NCBI GenBank assembly: GCA_903827075.1
Contig: CAIKGX010000075.1
Location: 1-5,994, forward strand
Length of the DNA: 5,994 nt
Direction: 5' to 3'
Source of the DNA: an uncultured beta proteobacterium
Lineage (GTDB): Bacteria; Pseudomonadota; Gammaproteobacteria; Burkholderiales; Burkholderiaceae
Made by a program: the position numbers and the translations under genes. This document shows positions 1 to 5,994 of this stretch, one piece after another. The notes below the pieces were generated by a model. It was not told the DNA's origin. It made no database searches and saw nothing but the letters and a program-made list of their open reading frames with translations. Each line of letters opens with the position of its first letter. Position 1 is the first letter of the stretch.

Positions 1-1736
1 AAGCTCAGGAAATATTTAATACCCCGACGCTCAACCTGAGCGGTGACCTTGCTTGTGCCATTGATCGTAGCATGCAGACAAATTTGTCCTGGGCGCCAAT
101 TGCTTACGATGTTGTAACGGCTCACTCCATCTGGCTCGTCGATATAAACAGAGTAAACGGAATCCTTCAGCTCAACACGAATAGCCACTTCCTGCGCATC
201 ATTGCTAGAGCCGACTCTTGCACCAGTAACGACTACGAATTTCTTGGCAATCGTCATCTCGTGACCAGCTAATTGCCCGTCAATCATTTGGATGTGCTCA
301 AGGTAACGATAGCGCATGAATGCTGCTAAGGCCGCTAAACGTTTTGGATCGGCCGGTTGTACAGAATCCGTTTTAAAACCATCGGGGTACTCTTCTGCAA
401 TAAAGCCGGTAGTGAAATCACCTGAAACAAAGCGGGGATGCTGCAATAAGGCCGCTTGAAACGGAATGTTTGAATGGATACCACGAATGACAAAATCATT
501 TAAGGCTGCACGCATCTTTTCAATCGCTTCTGTACGATCCTTGCCATGCACAATGAGTTTGGCAATCATGGAGTCGTAATACATCGGAATCTCACCGCCT
601 TCATAAACGCCCGTATCCACGCGCACACCATCCGCTTCTTCAGGGGGACGATACTTAACCAAGCGGCCAGTTGATGGTAAGAAGTTCCTAAATGGATCAT
701 CCGCATTGATACGGCACTCCATGGACCAACCATCCAACTTAATATCTTCTTGTTTAAACGCTAACTTTTCACCAGCAGCAACCCGAATCATTTGCTCTAC
801 TAAATCTAAGCCAGTAATGCTTTCTGTTACTGGGTGCTCAACCTGAAGTCGGGTATTCATCTCTAGAAAATAGAAAGACTTATCTTTACCAACAACAAAC
901 TCCACCGTGCCCGCAGACTGATAATTTACTGCTTTAGCCAAAGCAACGGCTTGTTCGCCCATGGCCTTGCGCGTTGTAGGATCAATAAATGGAGATGGGG
1001 CCTCTTCAATCACTTTTTGATGACGACGCTGAATGGAGCAATCGCGTTCATTGAGGTAAACCACATTTCCATGAGAATCACCTAAAACCTGAATCTCAAT
1101 ATGACGAGGACCCTCAACAAATTTCTCAATAAAAATACGATCGTCACCAAAACTATTCATTGCCTCAGTCTTACAAGCAGCAAATCCTTCAGATGCCTCT
1201 TTATCATTAAAAGCGACCCTCAAGCCTTTACCACCGCCACCAGCAGACGCTTTAATCATTACTGGATAACCAATGCCTTGAGCAATTTTTACCGCCTCTT
1301 GCGTCGTGGCAATCGCTTCGTTATGTCCGGGAATCGTATTGACATTAGCTGCTAAGGCTAATTTTTTAGACGCTATTTTGTCACCCATTGCAGCAATGGA
1401 CTGATGCTTTGGTCCGATAAAAACAATGCCCTCTTCTTCGCAGCGACGGGCAAATTGCTCATTCTCAGATAAAAAACCATAGCCTGGATGGACAGCTTCT
1501 GCCCCGGTGTCTTTGCAGGCCTGAATAATTCGATCGATAACGAGATAGGATTCTCGTGAAGGCGCCGGTCCAATGCAAACCGCTTCATCAGCAATTTGTA
1601 CATGACGCGCCTCCTTATCCGCTTCAGAATAGACGGCTACAGTCTTAATACCCATCTTCTTAGCGGTTTTTATTACACGGCAAGCGATCTCACCGCGATT
1701 GGCAATTAAAATTTTCTTAAACATTTTCGTAGTCAT
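1..1736 (-). CDS. pccA: Propionyl-CoA carboxylase alpha subunit (biotin carboxylase), C-terminus beyond left edge
   Basis: This subunit carboxylates biotin with ATP and bicarbonate and passes the carboxybiotin to the beta subunit encoded just upstream. I translated 578 codons without a stop. Visible features, numbered from the ATG at 1736, are the biotin-carboxylase N-terminal domain opening with KKILIANRGEIACR (7-20), HPGYGFLSEN (83-92), the ATP-grasp glycine loop SAGGGGKG (164-171), ERDCSIQRRHQK (230-241) and the catalytic EMNTRLQVEH stretch (292-301). The biotin-carboxylase C-terminal domain ends near residue 455, followed by the start of the biotin-transfer region that links to the biotin carrier. 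Bacterial PCC alpha chains are usually about 665-670 residues, so the last 90 or so, including the biotinylated lysine motif, lie off the left edge. The start is uncertain: ATG 1736 follows an AAGG site that overlaps the pccB stop, while the in-frame ATG at 1724 (MFKKILIANRG) matches where many homologues begin. The family match to an acyl-CoA carboxylase alpha chain is secure; propionyl-CoA as substrate is inferred from the neighbours. Confidence 0.95.
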   Translation of the reverse strand, partial: MTTKMFKKILIANRGEIACRVIKTAKKMGIKTVAVYSEADKEARHVQIADEAVCIGPAPSRESYLVIDRIIQACKDTGAEAVHPGYGFLSENEQFARRCEEEGIVFIGPKHQSIAAMGDKIASKKLALAANVNTIPGHNEAIATTQEAVKIAQGIGYPVMIKASAGGGGKGLRVAFNDKEASEGFAACKTEAMNSFGDDRIFIEKFVEGPRHIEIQVLGDSHGNVVYLNERDCSIQRRHQKVIEEAPSPFIDPTTRKAMGEQAVALAKAVNYQSAGTVEFVVGKDKSFYFLEMNTRLQVEHPVTESITGLDLVEQMIRVAAGEKLAFKQEDIKLDGWSMECRINADDPFRNFLPSTGRLVKYRPPEEADGVRVDTGVYEGGEIPMYYDSMIAKLIVHGKDRTEAIEKMRAALNDFVIRGIHSNIPFQAALLQHPRFVSGDFTTGFIAEEYPDGFKTDSVQPADPKRLAALAAFMRYRYLEHIQMIDGQLAGHEMTIAKKFVVVTGARVGSSNDAQEVAIRVELKDSVYSVYIDEPDGVSRYNIVSNWRPGQICLHATINGTSKVTAQVERRGIKYFLS

Positions 1737-1748
1737 GATAGATGTGCG

Positions 1749-1752
1749 CCTT
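1749..1752 (-). promoter_or_regulatory. Weak ribosome-binding site of pccA overlapping the pccB stop codon
   Basis: On the minus strand the sequence reads TAAGGCGC, so the AAGG core shares bases with the TAA stop of pccB (1751-1753). It lies 12 bases before the ATG at 1736 and 24 bases before the alternative ATG at 1724. The spacing favours the 1736 start. The core is short, so efficient initiation probably relies on ribosomes finishing pccB. Confidence 0.5.
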
Positions 1753-3283
1753 ATAGAGGAATGTTGCCGTGTTTACGGGCAGGATTCTTCAATTCTTTGT
1801 CTTTCAACATAGCCAAAGAGCGTGAAATGCGTTTGCGTGTTTCGTGAGGCAATATGACATCGTCTATATAGCCACGACGACCGGCAACAAATGGGTTTGC
1901 AAATTTTGCTTTGTACTCAGCTTCGCGAGCCGCAATCTTTGCAGGATCGGACTTCTCTTCACGGAAGATAATTTCAACGGCACCTTTAGGTCCCATCACG
2001 GCAATCTCTGCCGAAGGCCAGGCAAAGTTCACATCGCCACGTAAATGCTTAGAAGCCATCACGTCATATGCACCGCCGTAGGCTTTACGAGTAATCAAAG
2101 TCACCTTTGGTACTGTGCAATCAGCATAGGCATAGAGTAATTTGGCTCCATGCTTAATGATCCCGCCATATTCTTGTGCAGTTCCTGGCATAAATCCAGG
2201 TACGTCAACTAAAGTCACTACTGGAATATTGAACGCGTCGCAAAAACGAACAAAGCGAGCTGCCTTAATAGAGGCTTTGATGTCCAAGCACCCAGCCAAT
2301 ATTAGTGGCTGGTTTGCAACGATTCCGATCGAGCGACCTTCCATACGGGCAAAACCAATCAAGATATTTTTAGCGTAATCAGGTTGCAGTTCAAAGAAAT
2401 CACCATCATCTACAATTTTGTTAATCAACTCTTTCATATCGTAAGGTTGATTTGGATTACTTGGAACCAAGGTATCTAATGAAAAATCGGGCTCTTCAGT
2501 CCGCATTGCCCCATTAATCATTGGTGGTTTTTCACGGTTTGATAATGGCAAGTAATTGAAGAAGCGACGCAGCATCATGATGGCATCAACATCATTATCG
2601 AAGGCGAGGTCGCACACACCAGATATGGTGGAATGCGTTACTGCCCCACCCAACTCTTCTGCAGTCACATCTTCATGAGTCACGGTCTTCACTACTTCAG
2701 GACCTGTCACAAACATATAGGAACTGTCTTTCACCATGAAGATAAAGTCTGTCAAAGCAGGTGAATACACAGCACCACCAGCTGATGGGCCCATGATGAG
2801 TGAGATCTGGGGAATGACGCCTGAAGCGGTGACATTACGCTGGAAAATTTCTGCATAGCCGCCCAAAGAAGCAACACCCTCTTGAATCCGTGCACCACCA
2901 GAATCGTTTAAGCCTATGACTGGAGCGCCTACTTTAAGTGCCTGATCCATGATCTTGCAAATCTTCTCAGCATGCGCTTCAGAGAGAGAGCCACCTAAAA
3001 CAGTGAAGTCTTGTGAGAAAACAAAAACCAAACGGCCATTGATCATGCCGTAGCCAGTCACTACACCATCGCCCGGAACGGTCTGCTCAGCCATGCCAAA
3101 GTCATAGCAGCGATGCTCAACGAACATATCCCACTCTTCAAAAGTGCCTGCATCGAGCAAAAGCTCAATACGCTCACGTGCAGTGAGTTTCCCTTTTGAG
3201 TGTTGAGCAGCAATACGCTTTTGCCCACCACCTAATCGGGCAAGCTCACGCTTTGCTTCAAGCTGTTGAATAATGTCCTTCAT
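1751..3283 (-). CDS. pccB: Propionyl-CoA carboxylase beta subunit (carboxyltransferase)
   Basis: This subunit transfers the carboxyl group from carboxybiotin to propionyl-CoA, giving (S)-methylmalonyl-CoA; the holoenzyme in this family is a cytosolic alpha6-beta6 complex. The 510 residues match the usual family length. The protein has two crotonase-like carboxyltransferase halves. The first oxyanion-hole segment is GPSAGGAVYS (165-174), preceded by LGGSLSEAHAEK (97-108) and DSGGARIQEGVASLGGY (127-143). The second is RKAYGGAYDV (399-408), preceded by DVPGFMPGTAQEYGG (360-374). Asp407 in YGGAYD appears to be the position described in actinobacterial PccB/AccD5 as setting preference for propionyl-CoA, which supports the substrate call. 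I chose the ATG at 3283 because a full AAGGAG site sits 6 bases upstream and because the resulting start MKDIIQQLEAKRELARLGGG looks like the family N-terminus. A longer in-frame reading from ATG 3307 would overlap meaB and swallow that site. The gene lies 10 bp after meaB and 14 bp before pccA. Confidence 0.97.
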   Translation of the reverse strand: MKDIIQQLEAKRELARLGGGQKRIAAQHSKGKLTARERIELLLDAGTFEEWDMFVEHRCYDFGMAEQTVPGDGVVTGYGMINGRLVFVFSQDFTVLGGSLSEAHAEKICKIMDQALKVGAPVIGLNDSGGARIQEGVASLGGYAEIFQRNVTASGVIPQISLIMGPSAGGAVYSPALTDFIFMVKDSSYMFVTGPEVVKTVTHEDVTAEELGGAVTHSTISGVCDLAFDNDVDAIMMLRRFFNYLPLSNREKPPMINGAMRTEEPDFSLDTLVPSNPNQPYDMKELINKIVDDGDFFELQPDYAKNILIGFARMEGRSIGIVANQPLILAGCLDIKASIKAARFVRFCDAFNIPVVTLVDVPGFMPGTAQEYGGIIKHGAKLLYAYADCTVPKVTLITRKAYGGAYDVMASKHLRGDVNFAWPSAEIAVMGPKGAVEIIFREEKSDPAKIAAREAEYKAKFANPFVAGRRGYIDDVILPHETRKRISRSLAMLKDKELKNPARKHGNIPL

Positions 3284-3289
3284 TTCTGA

Positions 3290-3295
3290 CTCCTT
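3290..3295 (-). promoter_or_regulatory. Strong Shine-Dalgarno of pccB fused to the meaB stop codon
   Basis: The minus strand reads TAAGGAG across 3296-3290: the TAA is the meaB stop and its last two bases begin the AAGGAG site. The site is 6 bases from the ATG at 3283. It is the strongest ribosome-binding site in the window and decides the pccB start in favour of 3283 over 3307. Confidence 0.85.
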
Positions 3296-4319
3296 AGAAA
3301 AATTCATGCCCCATTGCTTCGAGTAAACGTCTCGCTGCGACAGAGGCGGCCATGGTTCCTTGATTTACCTGTGCATTTAAGCTGGGTAATAGCTCTTGTA
3401 CTGCTGGATGATTCCGAAATGCATTTTTTAATCCTGCATCAATCCGGTCCCACATCCAGGCACCAGATTGCTGCTTACGACGGGATTGCAATTTCCCGTT
3501 CGCATTTTGTAATTGTTGAAAGTGTAAAATTTTCTCCCACAACTCAGGAACGCCGCTTCCTTGAAGTGCGCTTAAGCTCATCACGGTGGGATGCCAATAC
3601 TCTAGATTGTGAGAGGCGTGTTCTGGGTTTCCCTGAAAACCCAATAGACGCAAAGAGCTCGTAATAAATAATTGCGCACGCATCGCCGCATCTGGATCAA
3701 TGTCTACCTTATTGATGACTATCAAATCAGCGATTTCCATTACGCCTTTTTTAATTGCCTGAAGATCATCGCCAGCATTGGGAAGCTGCATCAATAAAAA
3801 CATATCAGTCATGCCGGCAACCGCAATTTCGCTTTGTCCTACCCCAACCGTCTCTACAATCACTACGTCAAAACCCGCAGCCTCAGCCACCAGAAGGGTT
3901 TCACGAGTCTTTTCAGCAACGCCGCCCAAGGTTCCAGATGATGGACTAGGACGAATAAAGGCATTTTCATTAACCGATAAGAACTCCATCCGAGTCTTAT
4001 CGCCCAAGATAGAGCCACCAGATAAAGTAGAAGAAGGATCAATTGCTAGAACGGCAACACGATGGCCTTTATTAATTAAATACAGGCCCAAGGTTTCGAT
4101 CAAGGTAGATTTACCCACGCCAGGAACACCAGAAATTCCCAATCGAAAGGATTTTCCGGTTTTAGGCAGCAAGGTATTGAGCACTTCATCTGCCCGTTGA
4201 CGATGATCTAGACGTGTTGACTCAAGCAAAGTAATGATCTTTGCTAAAGCACGACGCTGCGCTGGTGATGGCGCACCAGTGAGATCATTGACTAAAGCTT
4301 GATCAGCAGCATTAAGCAT
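3294..4319 (-). CDS. meaB: Methylmalonyl-CoA mutase-associated GTPase MeaB (ArgK family)
   Basis: This SIMIBI-class G protein binds methylmalonyl-CoA mutase, uses GTP hydrolysis to gate adenosylcobalamin delivery, and protects the mutase from inactivation. The 341-residue length is normal (E. coli ArgK/YgfD is about 331). Visible features are the Walker A loop GVPGVGKST (64-72), DPSSTLSGGSILGDKTRM (94-111), ETVGVGQSE (156-164) holding the Walker B/switch region, LPNAGDDLQAIKKG (179-192) in the switch III area, and the guanine-recognition motif NKVD (203-206). The C-terminal helical segment from about residue 287 corresponds to the dimerisation arm. There is no membrane segment or signal peptide, so the protein is cytosolic. 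The gene starts 16 bp after the mutase stop, with only a weak GGAT (4328-4331) as a possible ribosome-binding site. This suggests initiation coupled to termination of the mutase and perhaps lower output than the flanking genes. Older annotations of this family as an arginine/ornithine transport kinase (ArgK) should not be followed, since the gene sits beside its mutase. Confidence 0.97.
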   Translation of the reverse strand: MLNAADQALVNDLTGAPSPAQRRALAKIITLLESTRLDHRQRADEVLNTLLPKTGKSFRLGISGVPGVGKSTLIETLGLYLINKGHRVAVLAIDPSSTLSGGSILGDKTRMEFLSVNENAFIRPSPSSGTLGGVAEKTRETLLVAEAAGFDVVIVETVGVGQSEIAVAGMTDMFLLMQLPNAGDDLQAIKKGVMEIADLIVINKVDIDPDAAMRAQLFITSSLRLLGFQGNPEHASHNLEYWHPTVMSLSALQGSGVPELWEKILHFQQLQNANGKLQSRRKQQSGAWMWDRIDAGLKNAFRNHPAVQELLPSLNAQVNQGTMAASVAARRLLEAMGHEFF

Positions 4320-4335
4320 GCTTATGTATCCGAGC

Positions 4336-5994
4336 TTAAGTAGGTTTTACAGACTTACGAATCTGCTCAAGTACGTCTTTCGCAGAGGCAGGAATTGGGG
4401 TGCCCGGACCATAAATCCCTTTCACACCAGATTCATAGAGGAACTCATAGTCTTGTCTTGGAATGACGCCGCCCACAAAGACAATAATGTCATCGGATCC
4501 CTGCTTTTTAAGCTCAGCAATAATGGCTGGTACTAAAGTTTTATGACCAGCAGCTAAAGTAGAAATACCTAAGGCATGCACGTCGTTCTCAATCGCTTGG
4601 CGTGCGCACTCTTCTGGAGTTTGGAATAGTGGGCCAATATCGACGTCAAATCCTAAGTCTGCAAAAGCAGTGGCCACCACCTTCGCACCTCGGTCATGAC
4701 CATCTTGACCTAACTTAGCAATCATCACGCGTGGGCGACGGCCAAAGTCTTTAGCAAAGTCAGCAATCTCGGTCTTTAATTTTTCCCAGCCTTCAGCTGA
4801 GTCGTAAGCAGCAGCATACACACCAGTCACCTTTTGAGTATCGGCGCGATGGCGCCCGTAAACTTTTTCTAATGCATCAGAAATCTCACCAACGGTAGCG
4901 CGCAAGCGAACCGCCTGAACTGCTAACTCTAATAAATTGCCGGTATTTTCTTCTGCGGCCTTTGTTAATGCCTCCAATGCAGCTTCTACTTTCTGGCTAT
5001 CGCGTTTTTCTTTAATCTCTTTTAATCGAGCAACTTGACTGTCGCGAACTTGATCGTTATCAATCATGCGAACATCGACGAGATCTTCTTTACCTAACTT
5101 GTACTTATTGACGCCTACAATCACATCGGAACCTGAGTCAATCTTGGCTTGTTTTTCAGCAGCAGCAGCTTCAATCTTTAACTTAGCCCAACCACTCTCA
5201 ACGGCTTTAGTCATGCCGCCCATGCCGTCGACTTCTTGAATAATTTCCCAAGCTTTATCAGCCATCTCTTGAGTGAGGTTCTCCATCATGTAAGAACCAG
5301 CCCAAGGATCGATCACGCTAGTAATATGGGTTTCTTCTTGAAGGATTAACTGCGTATTACGCGCAATCCGGCTTGAGAACTCTGATGGCAATGCAATAGC
5401 TTCATCAAAAGAATTCGTATGCAAGGATTGGGTGCCACCGAATACGGCAGCCATGGCTTCTACTGTTGTACGAACCACGTTGTTATATGGGTCTTGCTCT
5501 GTTAATGACCAGCCCGATGTTTGGCAATGGGTGCGCAACATCAATGATTTTGGATTTTTTGGCTCGAAGGATTTCATGATGCGCCACCACAGGAGGCGTG
5601 CTGCACGTAACTTCGCCACTTCTAAATAGAAGTTCATGCCAATGGCAAAGAAGAACGAAAGGCGTCCCGCGAAACCATCGACATCTAAACCTTTGGCAAG
5701 TGCAGTTTTGACATACTCCTTACCGTCGGCCAAAGTAAACGCTAATTCCAATACTTGATTAGCGCCCGCTTCTTGCATGTGATAACCCGAAATCGAAATC
5801 GAGTTAAATTTAGGCATGTGCTTGGCAGTGTATTCAATGATGTCGCCAATGATGCGCATTGAAGGCTCTGGTGGATAGATATACGTATTACGCACCATAA
5901 ACTCTTTCAGAATATCGTTCTGAATGGTTCCTGATAGTAATTCTTGCTTAACGCCTTGCTCTTCGCCCGCCACAATATATCCAGCTAAGACTGG
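4336..5994 (-). CDS. scpA: Methylmalonyl-CoA mutase, adenosylcobalamin-dependent, N-terminus beyond right edge
   Basis: The enzyme interconverts (R)-methylmalonyl-CoA and succinyl-CoA by a radical rearrangement. The window holds 552 codons and a TAA stop, open to the right edge. By comparison with the E. coli Sbm/ScpA sequence as I remember it, about 160 N-terminal residues are missing, including the TMY..PWTIRQYAG segment with the substrate-binding tyrosine. Numbered from the edge, the TIM-barrel part shows NTYIYPPEPSMRI (36-48), SISGYHMQEAGAN (67-79), LRTHCQTSGWSLTEQDPYNN (153-172) and GGTQSLHTNSFDEA (186-199). The Arg of RTHCQTSG matches the arginine that grips the substrate carboxylate in methylmalonyl-CoA mutase and is Gln in isobutyryl-CoA mutase. 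The C-terminal B12 domain (from about 419) carries the base-off/His-on motif DGHDRG (431-436), STLAAGH (478-484), VGGVIP (507-512) and YGPGTP (528-533). Both domains are on one chain, as in the Sbm/MUT type. The GTG at 5973 is an internal valine codon, not a start. The symbol could equally be mutB or mcm. Confidence 0.97.
   Translation of the reverse strand, partial: PVLAGYIVAGEEQGVKQELLSGTIQNDILKEFMVRNTYIYPPEPSMRIIGDIIEYTAKHMPKFNSISISGYHMQEAGANQVLELAFTLADGKEYVKTALAKGLDVDGFAGRLSFFFAIGMNFYLEVAKLRAARLLWWRIMKSFEPKNPKSLMLRTHCQTSGWSLTEQDPYNNVVRTTVEAMAAVFGGTQSLHTNSFDEAIALPSEFSSRIARNTQLILQEETHITSVIDPWAGSYMMENLTQEMADKAWEIIQEVDGMGGMTKAVESGWAKLKIEAAAAEKQAKIDSGSDVIVGVNKYKLGKEDLVDVRMIDNDQVRDSQVARLKEIKEKRDSQKVEAALEALTKAAEENTGNLLELAVQAVRLRATVGEISDALEKVYGRHRADTQKVTGVYAAAYDSAEGWEKLKTEIADFAKDFGRRPRVMIAKLGQDGHDRGAKVVATAFADLGFDVDIGPLFQTPEECARQAIENDVHALGISTLAAGHKTLVPAIIAELKKQGSDDIIVFVGGVIPRQDYEFLYESGVKGIYGPGTPIPASAKDVLEQIRKSVKPT

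Noticed and set aside
1101..1355. Plus-strand 84-codon open frame, and the other short plus-strand frames at 72-272, 1844-2044, 2142-2378, 4318-4536 and 5432-5629
   Set aside because: All are shadows of conserved minus-strand genes and show no family features or linked ribosome-binding sites.
1373..1603. Minus-strand 76-codon frame inside pccA
   Set aside because: It is in another frame from the biotin carboxylase, whose ATP-grasp sequence is continuous and conserved across this stretch.
1..1736. Reading the carboxylase pair as methylcrotonyl- or acetyl-CoA carboxylase
   Set aside because: The linkage to methylmalonyl-CoA mutase and MeaB, the 510-residue beta subunit and its YGGAYD segment fit propionyl-CoA carboxylase better. 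A methylcrotonyl cluster would be expected beside isovaleryl-CoA dehydrogenase or enoyl-CoA hydratase genes.
3314..3664. Plus-strand 116-codon open frame opposite the 3' part of meaB
   Set aside because: It is antisense to meaB, has no domain or motif that I recognise, and is not part of a plus-strand gene arrangement.
3778..4200. Plus-strand 140-codon open frame opposite meaB
   Set aside because: It lies wholly antisense to a strongly conserved GTPase gene, shows low-complexity Ser/Thr/Pro composition with no recognisable motif, and has no reason to be coding beyond the codon pattern of the opposite strand.
5971..5973. GTG as a possible start giving a shortened mutase
   Set aside because: The frame stays open to the window edge with family sequence (PVLAGYIVAGEEQGV), so this is an internal valine and the real start is outside the window.
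1..5994. Search for repeats, CRISPR, insertion sequences, RNA genes, riboswitches, terminators and internal promoters
   Set aside because: Coding sequence fills the window apart from gaps of 16, 10 and 14 bp. I saw no repeated units, terminal inverted repeats, tRNA-like folds or hairpin-plus-T runs in those gaps. A cobalamin riboswitch or regulator, if any, would lie upstream of the mutase outside the window.

Overview
The window is a single, tightly packed bacterial operon read entirely on the minus strand. It encodes the propionyl-CoA / methylmalonyl-CoA / succinyl-CoA interconversion. In transcription order (right to left) it holds: the C-terminal three quarters of a one-chain, coenzyme B12-dependent methylmalonyl-CoA mutase (runs off the right edge); a complete MeaB/ArgK-type GTPase chaperone of that mutase; a complete 510-residue carboxyltransferase (beta) subunit of propionyl-CoA carboxylase; and the biotin carboxylase (alpha) subunit of the same enzyme (runs off the left edge before its biotin-carrier domain).

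Organism: the proteins look proteobacterial. The combination of this gene order, moderate base composition (roughly mid-40s percent G+C by eye, not counted) and the flavour of the protein sequences suggests a low-GC member of the Burkholderiales, for example Polynucleobacter or a relative. This is an impression from memory of such genomes, not a database result.

Layout: 5994-4336 mutase; 16 bp gap; 4319-3294 meaB; 10 bp gap; 3283-1751 pccB; 14 bp gap; 1736-1 pccA. There is no intergenic space large enough for an internal promoter or terminator, so the four genes are probably one transcript whose promoter lies beyond the right edge. The ribosome-binding sites of pccB and pccA overlap the stop codon of the gene before them (TAAGGAG and TAAGG), which suggests translational coupling.

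How the genes work together: PccA and PccB carboxylate propionyl-CoA to (S)-methylmalonyl-CoA using biotin, ATP and bicarbonate. An epimerase not present in the window converts this to the (R) form. The mutase rearranges (R)-methylmalonyl-CoA to succinyl-CoA, and MeaB gates loading of adenosylcobalamin and protects the mutase. This route burns propionyl-CoA from odd-chain fatty acids, branched amino acids or propionate into the TCA cycle. I found no mobile element, CRISPR array, RNA gene, or undescribed system; the window reads as ordinary core metabolism, and the findings below are modest.
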